From NCBI RefSeq assembly GCF_031846445.1, contig NZ_JAVRHR010000002.1, positions 620,001 to 684,000 on the forward strand: 64,000 bases of DNA, in the 5' to 3' direction. A model generated the notes under the pieces. The model worked only from the letters and a program-made list of their open reading frames with translations, was not told the DNA's origin and searched no databases. Both the position numbers and the translations under genes were made by a program. Shown one piece after another: positions 8,508 to 16,986 of this stretch; position 1 is the first letter of the stretch; the number at the start of each line of letters is the position of its first letter. Source of the stretch: Croceitalea rosinachiae (lineage in GTDB: Bacteria; Bacteroidota; Bacteroidia; Flavobacteriales; Flavobacteriaceae).

Positions 8508-9293
8508 ATGAACCAACCTCTAGCATATGTACACCCAGGTGCCAAAATAGCTAAAAACGTGGTTATTGAGCCATTTACAACGATACATAATAATGTTACT
8601 ATTGGAGAAGGAACTTGGATAGGTTCTAATGTAACCATTATGGAAGGCGCACGTATTGGTAAAAACTGTAATATTTTTCCAGGAGCAGTCATTTCAGCTC
8701 CACCGCAAGATTTAAAGTACCAAGGAGAAGAAACTACTGTACAAATAGGGAACAACACCACCATTAGGGAATGTGCCACTATAAATAAAGGGACCGCTGA
8801 CAGAATGAAAACGGTTATTGGCAATAATTGTTTAATAATGGCGTATTGCCATATTGCCCATGATTGTTTTGTAAGCGATGGGTGTATTTTCAGCAACGAT
8901 TCAACTCTTGCCGGTCACGTTACTATTGGTGAAAATGTAGTTTTAGCTGGTATGGTAGCTGTACATCAATTCGTATCTATCGGTAAACATGCTTTCGTTA
9001 CAGGTGGTTCTTTGGTTAGAAAAGATGTTCCGCCATTTGTAAAAGCGGCTAGAGAGCCGCTTTCTTATGTGGGTATCAATTCCATTGGATTGCGCAGAAG
9101 AGGTTTTCAATCAGATAAAATCCGTGAGATTCAAAATATATATAGGATTTTATACCAACGTAATTATAATAATTCTCAAGCGGCTTCTATAATCGAAGCT
9201 GAGATGGAAGCAACTCCAGAGCGAGATGAGATATTACAATTTATTAGGGATTCCCAACGCGGAATAATGAAAGGATATTTTAGTTCAAATTAA
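8508..9293 (+). CDS. lpxA: UDP-N-acetylglucosamine O-acyltransferase LpxA
   Basis: A 261-residue trimeric beta-helix enzyme, the first step of lipid A synthesis. Hexapeptide repeats fill residues 1-180, with the catalytic histidine in AYCHIAHDC and the characteristic REPLSYVGINSIGLRRRGF before the C-terminal helices. It starts one base after the lpxC/fabZ stop, within the lipid A operon. Confidence 0.95.
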   Translation: MNQPLAYVHPGAKIAKNVVIEPFTTIHNNVTIGEGTWIGSNVTIMEGARIGKNCNIFPGAVISAPPQDLKYQGEETTVQIGNNTTIRECATINKGTADRMKTVIGNNCLIMAYCHIAHDCFVSDGCIFSNDSTLAGHVTIGENVVLAGMVAVHQFVSIGKHAFVTGGSLVRKDVPPFVKAAREPLSYVGINSIGLRRRGFQSDKIREIQNIYRILYQRNYNNSQAASIIEAEMEATPERDEILQFIRDSQRGIMKGYFSSN

Positions 9294-9295
9294 TT

Positions 9296-9862
9296 ATGGC
9301 AAGTACTTCAGATATTAGAAAAGGATTATGCATTAGATATAATCATGATATTTTTAAGATTATAGAATTTTTACATGTAAAACCTGGTAAAGGTCCAGCG
9401 TTTGTAAGAACTAAATTAAAAAGTGTAACTACTGGTAAAGTTATTGATAATACCTTTTCAGCGGGGCATAAGATTGATGATGTCCGTGTTGAAACCAGAT
9501 CTTACCAATATTTGTACCCAGAAGGAGACACTTTTCATTTTATGAATACTGATGACTATAACCAAATAGCATTGCAAAAAGAAACCTTGGACGCTCCAGA
9601 TTTATTAAAAGAAGGTGAAGTAGTAAAAATTCTTTTTAATACAGAAGATAGTATGCCACTTTCGGTAGAAATGCCCGCGAGTGTAGTTTTAGAAGTTACT
9701 CATTCTGAACCTGGAGTCAAAGGTAATACAGCTACCAACGCAACGAAACCCGCAACCGTAGAAACTGGAGCTCGAATCAATGTGCCCCTTTTTATAAATG
9801 AAGGCGATAAAATTAAAATTGACACTGAAAAAGGCGCCTATTTAGAACGGGTTAAGGAATAA
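9296..9862 (+). CDS. efp: Translation elongation factor P
   Basis: A 188-residue EF-P with the three-domain KOW/OB arrangement. The N-terminal loop HVKPGKGPAFVRTKLK contains the lysine at the position that is modified in many bacteria, and the C-terminal GARINVPLFINEGDKIKIDT is the OB signature. EF-P rescues ribosomes stalled at polyproline. It is two bases downstream of lpxA in the same operon. I saw no epmA/epmB-like modification genes in the window. Confidence 0.95.
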   Translation: MASTSDIRKGLCIRYNHDIFKIIEFLHVKPGKGPAFVRTKLKSVTTGKVIDNTFSAGHKIDDVRVETRSYQYLYPEGDTFHFMNTDDYNQIALQKETLDAPDLLKEGEVVKILFNTEDSMPLSVEMPASVVLEVTHSEPGVKGNTATNATKPATVETGARINVPLFINEGDKIKIDTEKGAYLERVKE

Positions 9863-9869
9863 CAATTTA

Positions 9870-10805
9870 ATGAAGTTTCCTAAAACGTATTTGTTAAGAG
9901 AAATTGCAGACTTAATCTCAGCGGAGTTCGTTGGCAAAGCAGATTTTCCTGTTTTAGGCATGAATGAAATTCATGTTGTTGAATCTGGAGATATTGTTTT
10001 TGTTGATCACCCAAAGTATTATGATAAGGCATTGAGTTCTGCTGCCACCATCGTGCTCATCAATAAAAAGGTAGATTGTCCAAAAGGTAAAGCACTCTTA
10101 ATCTCCGATGACCCATTCCGAGATTTTAACATCCTCACAAAATATTTTAAACCTTTTAATGAATCAAATTCATCAATTTCACCTTCTTCTAAAATAGGAA
10201 AGAATACCGTAATACAACCAAATGGCTTTATCGGAAATGATGTAGTCATTGGTGATAATTGCTTGATTCATGCAAACGTTTCCATCTATGATGATTGTGT
10301 AATAGGTAATAATGTAACCATTCATGCAGGTACTATTTTAGGTGCAGATGCCTTTTATTATAAAAAACGCCCAACCGGATTTGATAAGTTGATTTCTGGC
10401 GGAAGAGTAATCATTGAGGATAACGTTGATATCGGTGCTGGTTGTACGATTGATAGAGGGGTAACAGGTGATACTACTATCGGGGAAGGTTCAAAATTGG
10501 ATAATCAAATTCAAATTGGGCATGATACCATATTAGGAAAAAAATGCCTTATAGCTTCACATACTGGAATTGCAGGCTGTGTGGTTGTAGAAGATGAGGT
10601 GACGCTTTGGGGGCAGGTAGGTGTTATCAGCGGAATTACTATTGGAAAAGGTGCAGTAGTTTATGCACAATCTGGTATTGCAAACTCATTGGAAGGCGGT
10701 AAAACTTATTTTGGCAGTCCCGCTGTAGAAGCCAGGGCGAAAATGAAAGAATTGGCAACAATAAAGAATATGCCTTCATTACTTAAAAAATTAGAAAACA
10801 AATAG
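9870..10805 (+). CDS. Second LpxD-like N-acyltransferase
   Basis: A 311-residue paralogue of the LpxD at 6085-7119. It has the same order: N-terminal domain with HPKYYDKAL, then hexapeptide repeats and LDNQIQIGHDTILG, which keeps the catalytic histidine. It is about 30 residues shorter and diverged. A second LpxD-like gene after efp is common in flavobacteria. It may add a different acyl chain or act on another UDP-sugar, which the sequence does not decide. It is last in the lipid A/efp run, followed by a separate promoter for sucD. Confidence 0.88.
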   Translation: MKFPKTYLLREIADLISAEFVGKADFPVLGMNEIHVVESGDIVFVDHPKYYDKALSSAATIVLINKKVDCPKGKALLISDDPFRDFNILTKYFKPFNESNSSISPSSKIGKNTVIQPNGFIGNDVVIGDNCLIHANVSIYDDCVIGNNVTIHAGTILGADAFYYKKRPTGFDKLISGGRVIIEDNVDIGAGCTIDRGVTGDTTIGEGSKLDNQIQIGHDTILGKKCLIASHTGIAGCVVVEDEVTLWGQVGVISGITIGKGAVVYAQSGIANSLEGGKTYFGSPAVEARAKMKELATIKNMPSLLKKLENK

Positions 10806-10840
10806 CTGGTTGATTGCTTTTTATTTGACTTTCAAAAAAC

Positions 10841-10848
10841 TATTTTTG
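10841..10848 (+). promoter_or_regulatory. Probable -7 box of sucD (TATTTTTG)
   Basis: It matches TAnnTTTG, 23 bases before the sucD ATG. TTTG at 10824-10827 lies 13 bases further upstream, closer than the usual 19-21. Confidence 0.5.
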
Positions 10849-10871
10849 TCAACAATTATAAACAAGAAAAC

Positions 10872-11744
10872 ATGAGTGTTTTAGTTAATAAAGATTCTAA
10901 AATAATTGTACAAGGTTTTACAGGTAGTGAAGGTACTTTTCATGCCGAGCAAATGATTGAATATGGAACTAACATTGTTGGTGGCGTAACACCCGGTAAA
11001 GGAGGTCAAGAGCATTTAGGAAAACCGGTTTTTAACACCGTCGAAGAAGCAGTTCAAAAAGTTGGTGCAGATACATCTATCATTTTTGTTCCTCCGGCTT
11101 TTGCGGCAGATGCAATTATGGAATCTGCTAACGCAGGAATCAAAGTTATAATTACGATTACAGAAGGTATACCCGTTGCTGATATGGTCAAAGCCAATAA
11201 CTATATTAAAAACATGGACTGTACACTGGTCGGACCTAATTGTCCTGGTGTGATCACACCAGGAGAAGCTAAAGTGGGTATTATGCCCGGTTTTGTTTTT
11301 AAAACAGGCGGCGTTGGTATTGTCTCTAAATCGGGCACATTGACCTACGAAGCGGCAGATCAAGTTGTTCGCCAAGGATTAGGTATCACTACAGCTATCG
11401 GTATCGGAGGTGACCCTATTATTGGAACTACCACAAAGCAAGCGGTTGAAATGTTGATTAATGACCCAGAAACCGAATGTGTAGTCATGATTGGTGAAAT
11501 TGGTGGTCAATTAGAAGCTGATGCGGCAAATTGGTATAAAGAAAGCGGCAGTAAAAAACCGATAGTTGGTTTTATAGCTGGTGAAACCGCACCTGCAGGT
11601 AGAACTATGGGGCATGCCGGAGCAATAGTTGGCGGCAGTGATGACACTGCACAGGCTAAAAAGAGAATCATGGCAGAATGTGGCATTCATGTAGTAGATT
11701 CACCAGCAGAAATAGGAAAAAAAGTGAAAGCGGTAATGGCTTAA
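10872..11744 (+). CDS. sucD: Succinate-CoA ligase, alpha subunit
   Basis: A 290-residue subunit of the TCA-cycle enzyme that makes ATP or GTP from succinyl-CoA. The CoA-binding Rossmann part has IVQGFTGSEGTFHAEQM and VGGVTPGKGG, then GPNCPGVITPGE. The active-site histidine is in TMGHAGAIVGG, and GEIGGQLEADAA is also typical. The beta subunit sucC is not in the window, as is usual in this group where the genes are apart. It has its own promoter box and terminator. Confidence 0.96.
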   Translation: MSVLVNKDSKIIVQGFTGSEGTFHAEQMIEYGTNIVGGVTPGKGGQEHLGKPVFNTVEEAVQKVGADTSIIFVPPAFAADAIMESANAGIKVIITITEGIPVADMVKANNYIKNMDCTLVGPNCPGVITPGEAKVGIMPGFVFKTGGVGIVSKSGTLTYEAADQVVRQGLGITTAIGIGGDPIIGTTTKQAVEMLINDPETECVVMIGEIGGQLEADAANWYKESGSKKPIVGFIAGETAPAGRTMGHAGAIVGGSDDTAQAKKRIMAECGIHVVDSPAEIGKKVKAVMA

Positions 11745-11764
11745 TAATCCGTTAAAACTATTAT

Positions 11765-11791
11765 AAATCCCGAATTAATCGGGATTTTTTT
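11765..11791 (+). terminator. Rho-independent terminator after sucD
   Basis: AAATCCCGA and TCGGGATTT form a 9-bp stem with a 5-base loop, followed by seven T, 20 bases after the sucD stop. Confidence 0.85.
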
Positions 11792-11814
11792 ATTTAATTA
11801 AATTTAGCAACACT

Positions 11815-11822
11815 TATATTTG
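11815..11822 (+). promoter_or_regulatory. Probable -7 box of fabG (TATATTTG)
   Basis: It matches TAnnTTTG and lies 24 bases before ATG 11847. It supports that start over the upstream in-frame codon at 11820, which falls inside the box. Confidence 0.5.
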
Positions 11823-11846
11823 GATAACCACCAACAAATTTTCAAC

Positions 11847-12593
11847 ATGAAATTACTTCAAGATAAAAATGTCATCATTACGGGCGCAAGCCGAGGAATC
11901 GGAATGGGAATAGCAAAGGTTTTTGCTGAGCATGGCGCCAATGTTGCGTTTACCTATAGTTCTAGTGAAGGGCCAGCTTTGGCTCTGGAAAAAGAATTAA
12001 TCAGTTTAGGAGTTATGGCTAAAGCTTATAAGAGCAATGCAGCTAGTTTTGATGCAGCAGAAGAATTGGTAAAATCTGTTCTTACTGATTTTGATGGAAT
12101 TGATGTATTAATAAACAACGCGGGTATTACTAAGGATAATCTTTTAATGCGTATGGGGGAAGAAGATTTTGATTCTGTAATCGAAATCAATTTAAAATCT
12201 GTTTTTAATATGACTAAAGCAATCCAACGTACCTTCTTAAAACAGCGCAAAGGTTCAATTATTAACATGAGCAGTGTTGTTGGTGTAAAAGGGAATGCAG
12301 GACAAACTAATTATGCAGCATCCAAAGCAGGAATGATAGGTTTCACAAAATCTGTTGCTTTAGAATTAGGCTCTCGAAACATCCGATGTAATGCTATTGC
12401 TCCTGGGTTTATCGAAACAGAAATGACTGATAAACTAGATGAAAAGACCGTTCAAGGTTGGCGTGATGCAATTCCATTAAAACGAGGAGGTACACCAGAA
12501 GATGTTGCCAATGCCTGTTTGTTTTTAGCCTCAGATTTATCTGCTTACGTCACAGGACAAGTACTTAATGTTGATGGAGGTATGTTGACTTAA
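11847..12593 (+). CDS. fabG: 3-oxoacyl-[ACP] reductase FabG
   Basis: A 248-residue short-chain dehydrogenase of fatty-acid synthesis. It has the NADPH motif TGASRGIGMGIA, NNAGITKDNLLMRM typical of FabG, the catalytic Ser in INMSSVVG, and YAASKAG (Tyr-x-x-x-Lys). It ends with SAYVTGQVLNVDGGM. The start at 11847 (MKLLQDKNVIITGA) matches the family length. It has its own promoter and is followed after 27 bases by the vWA gene. Confidence 0.94.
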   Translation: MKLLQDKNVIITGASRGIGMGIAKVFAEHGANVAFTYSSSEGPALALEKELISLGVMAKAYKSNAASFDAAEELVKSVLTDFDGIDVLINNAGITKDNLLMRMGEEDFDSVIEINLKSVFNMTKAIQRTFLKQRKGSIINMSSVVGVKGNAGQTNYAASKAGMIGFTKSVALELGSRNIRCNAIAPGFIETEMTDKLDEKTVQGWRDAIPLKRGGTPEDVANACLFLASDLSAYVTGQVLNVDGGMLT

Positions 12594-12620
12594 AGGCTTA
12601 ATTTGATTTAACAATTCTTA

Positions 12621-14651
12621 ATGCAAACCACGACGGTAGTATTGATTTTTTTAGCGGCTATTTTTTCGTTTGCATTCGCATGGTTCCAATATTTTTTCAA
12701 AAAAAAGGAAAACCGAATTAACAAGATTCTGGCTTTTTTAAGGTTCATAATGGTATTTGGTCTGTTGGTGCTACTTATAAACCCAAAATTCACAAAGAAT
12801 AATTACAGCCTTGAAAAATCTAATCTAATTCTGGCTATTGATAATTCTTCTTCAATAGCTTCCCTTGAAGGCGACTCAATAGCAAAAGCTATTTTCAACA
12901 ACCTCAGTAAAAACATGTCATTATTAGAACGTTTCGATTTAGCGACCTATTCCTTTGGAGAATCACTTGACGATTCAGATAGTTTGAACTTTGATAAACC
13001 TATTACAAATATTGCCAAAACACTTGCTTCAATTAATGACATTCACCGCGGTGGTAATAGTGCAATTATTCTATTGAGCGATGGTAATTCTACTTTTGGT
13101 CCTGATTATGAATTTGAAACCTTGAATAATGATATCAACATATATCCAATCGTTCTGGGTGACACCACGACTTATGAAGATATTCGCATAAGTCAGGTTA
13201 ACAGTAATAAATATGCCTTTCTAAAGAACAGTTATCCTTTGGAAGTAAACATTGCTTATTCAGGCGATAGGTCAATAGAGACGCCTGTACGAATCTTTGT
13301 TGAAAATAAAGAAGTATATAGAGAGCTTATAAAGCTGAATGCCAATCAAAACAATATAACGGTAAATACATTATTGGATGCTAGTAGTGTAGGAATCCAA
13401 AACATAAGGGTTCAAATTGATTCAATTAATAATGAAAAGAATCTAGGGAATAATAAGAAGACCATTGCTATAGAGGTAATAGATGAAAAAACAAATATTA
13501 CCATAGTTTCATCGATAAAGCACCCTGATATCGGAATGCTCAAAAAAGCTATTGAATCCAATGAACAAAGGGTGGTTAATATAATCGCTCCAAATTCTTC
13601 AAAAGAAATTTTAGAAGATACTGATGTTTTTATCCTATACCAACCCAACAGATCTTTTGGTGAGACCTATAACTTTATAAAAAATAAAAGAGCAAGTATA
13701 TTCACAGTTACGGGGTTACAAACCGATTGGAACTTTCTAAATCAAATACAAAACAGTTTTTCAAAAGAGGTATACAATCAAAGTGAGGCCATTGTTCCAG
13801 TAAAAAATGAAGCATTTAGTCTTTTTGATATTAGTACCATTTCTTTTGCAGGCTACCCGCCATTAAAGAGCAATTTAGGTGAGATTTTAATTACAAAACC
13901 TTTTGAAACAATAGCATATCAAAAAATCAAGGGAGTAAATCTAAATGAACCACTTCTTTTAATTTTTGATGACAAAGATGTGAAAGAAGCTACACTTTTT
14001 GGCGAAGACATTTGGAAATGGCGTATGCAGGCTTATAGAGAAGATAAAGGCTTTGATTATTTCGATAATCTCATTTCAAAAACAATGCTTTATCTGTCTG
14101 ATTCCAATCAAAAAAGTAGATTAGAATTGGATTATGAAACCATTTTTAATGGTTCGGCAGACATGAATCTCATGGCAGCATATTTTGATGAAACATACAC
14201 TTTTGACTCAAATGCCAACTTGATTCTATCTTTAGAGAAATCGGATGGTGTATTTTCAGGAGAAAGGCCAATGCTTTTAAAAACAAATAGTTATGAAGCA
14301 GACTTAAGTGGTTTGGAAGCTGGAGAATATAATTTTATTGTTACGGTAAAAGATGAGAATTTAAAAAAGACAGGAAGGTTTACCGTCTTAGATTTTGATT
14401 TAGAAAGTCAATTTTCATCTTCAAACGATAAAAAATTAAAACGTCTAGCAGAAAAAACAGGAGGGGAATTATATTACCCATCTCAATTAAATTCTTTAAT
14501 TGAATCATTAACTTCAAATCTGCAATATACTCCAACCCAAAAAAACACTAAAAATGTAGTATCTTTAATAGATTTTCACTGGTTATTAGCAATTATTGTG
14601 CTTGCTTTGGCCCTTGAATGGTTTATTAGAAAATATAACGGACTTTTATAA
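12621..14651 (+). CDS. Membrane protein with von Willebrand factor A domain
   Basis: A 676-residue protein. Two membrane segments lie at the N-terminus (about 5-22 and 38-58) and one at the C-terminus (about 650-668). Between them is a vWA-like domain beginning LILAIDNSSSIASLEGD, with the metal-site DxSxS pattern, and AIILLSDGNSTFGPDYEF. The middle and end look like Ig-type and DUF4159-like regions. It resembles the BatA-type vWA membrane proteins of Bacteroidota. No AAA partner is adjacent. The function is not known; it is placed between fabG and the prohibitin-like gene, 11 bases from the latter, so possibly one transcript. Confidence 0.8.
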   Translation: MQTTTVVLIFLAAIFSFAFAWFQYFFKKKENRINKILAFLRFIMVFGLLVLLINPKFTKNNYSLEKSNLILAIDNSSSIASLEGDSIAKAIFNNLSKNMSLLERFDLATYSFGESLDDSDSLNFDKPITNIAKTLASINDIHRGGNSAIILLSDGNSTFGPDYEFETLNNDINIYPIVLGDTTTYEDIRISQVNSNKYAFLKNSYPLEVNIAYSGDRSIETPVRIFVENKEVYRELIKLNANQNNITVNTLLDASSVGIQNIRVQIDSINNEKNLGNNKKTIAIEVIDEKTNITIVSSIKHPDIGMLKKAIESNEQRVVNIIAPNSSKEILEDTDVFILYQPNRSFGETYNFIKNKRASIFTVTGLQTDWNFLNQIQNSFSKEVYNQSEAIVPVKNEAFSLFDISTISFAGYPPLKSNLGEILITKPFETIAYQKIKGVNLNEPLLLIFDDKDVKEATLFGEDIWKWRMQAYREDKGFDYFDNLISKTMLYLSDSNQKSRLELDYETIFNGSADMNLMAAYFDETYTFDSNANLILSLEKSDGVFSGERPMLLKTNSYEADLSGLEAGEYNFIVTVKDENLKKTGRFTVLDFDLESQFSSSNDKKLKRLAEKTGGELYYPSQLNSLIESLTSNLQYTPTQKNTKNVVSLIDFHWLLAIIVLALALEWFIRKYNGLL

Positions 14652-14662
14652 AAATCAAAAGA

Positions 14663-15478
14663 ATGGATAGATTACCCAAAATTGCATTACCCTTAGTATT
14701 TGCCATAATTTTAGGCATTGTTTTAATATCAAAATCTGCAATAACCATCGGTTCAGGAGAAGCTGGGGTTCTTTATAAGACGTTTGGCGGAGGTGTTGTA
14801 ACTGACGAATCACCTTTGGGTGAGGGTTTTCATATCGTAGCCCCTTGGAATAAGGTTTATATATATGAAGTGCGACAACAAGAGGTCTTTGAAAAAATGA
14901 ATGTGCTTTCCAGTAATGGTTTGGATATAAAATTGGATGGTTCGGCTTGGTTTCAGCCAAAATATAAGGACTTGGGCAAGTTACACCAAGAAAAAGGTGA
15001 AGACTATGTACAACGAGTCCTTCTACCAACCATTAGGTCAGCAGCTCGTTCTGTAGTTGGGCGTTATACACCAGAGCAACTATATTCTAGTAAACGAGAT
15101 GCGATTCAAGCAGAAATTTTTGAAGAGACCAAAAGAATTGTTGATGATGAATACATCCAATTAAACGAATTTTTGGTTCGTGATGTGACCTTGCCTCCAA
15201 CCATAAAAGATGCTATTGAGCGAAAATTAAAACAGGAGCAAGAATCACTGGAATATGAGTTTAGACTTGTGACCGCTGAGAAAGAAGCCCAGAAAGTACG
15301 CATCGAAGCTCAGGGTAAAGCAGATGCAAACCGTATATTGAGTGCTTCGTTAACAGATAAGATTCTCCAAGATAAAGGAATAGATGCTACTTTAGAGCTT
15401 TCAAAGTCACCGAATGCCAAAGTAGTTGTAGTTGGCTCTGGGGGTGACGGATTACCTTTAATTTTGGGAAATAACTAA
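14663..15478 (+). CDS. Prohibitin-family SPFH membrane protein
   Basis: A 271-residue protein with an N-terminal membrane anchor (about 7-26) and an SPFH/band-7 domain (about 27-200: GSGEAGVLYKTFGGGV, GEGFHIVAPWNKVYIYEVRQQ). A charged helical tail rich in Glu, Ala and Arg follows (KLKQEQESLEYEFRLVTAEKEAQKVRIEAQGKADA). Such proteins form ring assemblies at the inner membrane and often chaperone FtsH; no ftsH is nearby. It ends just before the histidine leader region. Confidence 0.9.
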   Translation: MDRLPKIALPLVFAIILGIVLISKSAITIGSGEAGVLYKTFGGGVVTDESPLGEGFHIVAPWNKVYIYEVRQQEVFEKMNVLSSNGLDIKLDGSAWFQPKYKDLGKLHQEKGEDYVQRVLLPTIRSAARSVVGRYTPEQLYSSKRDAIQAEIFEETKRIVDDEYIQLNEFLVRDVTLPPTIKDAIERKLKQEQESLEYEFRLVTAEKEAQKVRIEAQGKADANRILSASLTDKILQDKGIDATLELSKSPNAKVVVVGSGGDGLPLILGNN

Positions 15479-15488
15479 AAATTGCTTT

Positions 15489-15516
15489 TTTGTATAAAAA
15501 TTAAGTTTTAATTTTA
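15489..15516 (+). promoter_or_regulatory. Possible promoter of the histidine operon
   Basis: TTTG at 15489-15492 and TAATTTTA at 15509-15516 resemble the Bacteroidota pair TTTG and TAnnTTTG, with a 16-base spacer (shorter than usual) and A for the final G. The leader ATG begins 8 bases after it. It is the best candidate in this gap. Confidence 0.35.
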
Positions 15517-15523
15517 CGGCATT

Positions 15524-15577
15524 ATGAAAAGAAATAATACACACCATCATATCGTAATACACGCTCAGGCGAGGTAA
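15524..15577 (+). CDS. hisL: Histidine operon leader peptide
   Basis: ATG at 15524 opens a 17-codon frame reading MKRNNTHHHIVIHAQAR. Four of the 17 codons are histidine, three in a row (CAC CAT CAT at 15542-15550) and one at 15560-15562. It lies just upstream of a strong terminator and then hisG. That is the classic layout of ribosome-mediated attenuation: scarcity of charged tRNA-His stalls the ribosome on these codons. The peptide itself presumably has no function. It is too short for usual gene finders. Confidence 0.88.
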   Translation: MKRNNTHHHIVIHAQAR

Positions 15578-15641
15578 CGATATTTTGTGTATTTCAAAAT
15601 AATTAAAAACCCGTTTGAGCAATCAAACGGGTTTTGTTTTT
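15563..15641 (+). promoter_or_regulatory. Histidine attenuator: antiterminator and terminator
   Basis: The terminator is a perfect 13-bp stem, AAAACCCGTTTGA (15606-15618), loop GCAA, TCAAACGGGTTTT (15623-15635), then a T-rich run to 15641. An alternative helix pairs GCTCAGGCG (15563-15571, the codons right after the last His) with CGTTTGAGC (15612-15620), nine pairs including two G-U, which would destroy the terminator stem. A third helix, AATACAC (15556-15562) with GTGTATT (15587-15593), could act as the pause helix. A ribosome at the stop codon covers 15563-15571 and favours termination; one stalled on the His codons leaves it free. All pairings are read from the sequence; the mechanism is inferred from known his attenuators. 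Confidence 0.82.
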
Positions 15642-15676
15642 GCCCATTTTGATTGTTTGAACACCAAAATTTAAAG

Positions 15677-16534
15677 ATGACAAAAATTAGAATTGCTATT
15701 CAAAAAAGCGGACGTTTAAATGAAGACTCTCTCAAGATTTTAAAGGAAGCAGGAATATCCATTGATAATGGAAAAGATCAATTAAAAGCCACAGCGCGAA
15801 ATTTTCCGTTAGAAGTATTTTATCTTAGAAACGGAGATATTCCTCAATACTTAAGAGACGGAGTAGTGGACATTGCTATAATTGGTGAGAATGTACTGAT
15901 TGAAAAAGGGCAGGGAATAACTATAGTGGAACGTTTGAATTTTTCTAAGTGTAAAGTATCACTTGCAGTTCCAAAGTCAGTAGAGTACAATTCTATAAAA
16001 GATTTTGAAGGGAAAAGAATAGCGACTTCTTATCCAAATACTGTAAAACAATATTTTGATTCCAAAGGAGTATCCGCAGAACTCCATATCATTAACGGTT
16101 CAGTAGAGATTGCTCCAAACATAGGACTCGCGGATGGCATTTGTGATATTGTTTCTAGTGGCAGTACTTTGTTTAAAAATGGTCTTAAAGAAGTAGAGGT
16201 CATGTTGACCAGTGAAGCAGTTTTAGCTGTTTCGCCTCAAATCAATAAAGATAGAAAATCACTATTGACTAAACTACAATTCAGAATTCAATCCGTTTTA
16301 AGAGCAAGAAAGTCAAAATATGTTTTATTAAATGCTCCAAATGAAAAATTAGATGAAATATTAGCTTTGTTGCCTGGTATGCGTAGTCCTACTGTTTTAC
16401 CGCTTGCAGAGGAAGGGTGGAGTTCTGTGCACACTGTGATTAATAAAGATACTTTTTGGGAAGTAATAGATGAATTAAAATCAGCAGGTGCAGAAGGTAT
16501 TTTGGTTTGTCCAATTGAAAAAATGGTTTTATAA
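15677..16534 (+). CDS. hisG: ATP phosphoribosyltransferase (long form)
   Basis: A 285-residue HisG, first enzyme of histidine synthesis (ATP plus PRPP). It has IAIQKSGRLNEDSL at the start, DIAIIGENVL, and the PRPP loop DGICDIVSSGSTL. About 80 C-terminal residues (LLPGMRSPTVLPLAEEGWSSVHTVI) form the ACT-like domain of the long form, which binds histidine for feedback inhibition. I chose ATG 15677 (MTKIRIAIQK) over the upstream codon at 15653 because family homology starts there and 15653 is too close to the attenuator. The stop shares a base with the next ATG. Confidence 0.95.
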   Translation: MTKIRIAIQKSGRLNEDSLKILKEAGISIDNGKDQLKATARNFPLEVFYLRNGDIPQYLRDGVVDIAIIGENVLIEKGQGITIVERLNFSKCKVSLAVPKSVEYNSIKDFEGKRIATSYPNTVKQYFDSKGVSAELHIINGSVEIAPNIGLADGICDIVSSGSTLFKNGLKEVEVMLTSEAVLAVSPQINKDRKSLLTKLQFRIQSVLRARKSKYVLLNAPNEKLDEILALLPGMRSPTVLPLAEEGWSSVHTVINKDTFWEVIDELKSAGAEGILVCPIEKMVL

Positions 16535-16986
16535 TGTGTGTAAATGACAAACTAATAGTACAACTTATTCCTTATGACAAAATGGAATCAATAGTGCCTT
16601 TAGCTTTTGAACTAAATAGGGGTAAAATAACACATGAGGTTTTAGAAAATAGATTAAAAAAAATGCTTAAAATGGGAGGGTATGAATGTGTAGGAGTTTA
16701 TGATAATGACGAACTAATAGGTATTTGTGGAGTATGGATACTGTATAAGCTCTATGCTGGGAAGCACATAGAACCAGATAATGTTTTTGTTAAGAAAGAA
16801 TATCGAAGTAGAGGTGTTGGGGAATTAATGTTGGATTATGTTTTTGAATATGCAAAGAAAATCGGTTGTGAGGCCGCAGAAGTAAATTTTTATGTGGCAA
16901 ACAAAAAAGGACAACAATTTTGGGAAAGACAAGGGTTTGAGTCTTTAGCTATTCACGGCTTTAAAAAATTCAATCAAATAAAGTAA
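16534..16986 (+). CDS. GNAT N-acetyltransferase inside the his operon (first)
   Basis: A 150-residue GNAT-fold protein. The acetyl-CoA motif is in VFVKKEYRSRGVGELMLDYVFEYAKKIGC, followed by EVNFYVANKKGQQFWERQGFE, the usual strand and C-terminal turn. The substrate cannot be read. It overlaps hisG and hisD by one base each (TAATG on both sides), so it is strictly coupled to histidine synthesis translation. It is not a known pathway enzyme. Confidence 0.88.
   Translation: MCVNDKLIVQLIPYDKMESIVPLAFELNRGKITHEVLENRLKKMLKMGGYECVGVYDNDELIGICGVWILYKLYAGKHIEPDNVFVKKEYRSRGVGELMLDYVFEYAKKIGCEAAEVNFYVANKKGQQFWERQGFESLAIHGFKKFNQIK

Noticed and set aside
15653..15676. Upstream start for hisG at 15653
   Set aside because: It is 12 bases after the attenuator T run and adds residues with no HisG similarity.
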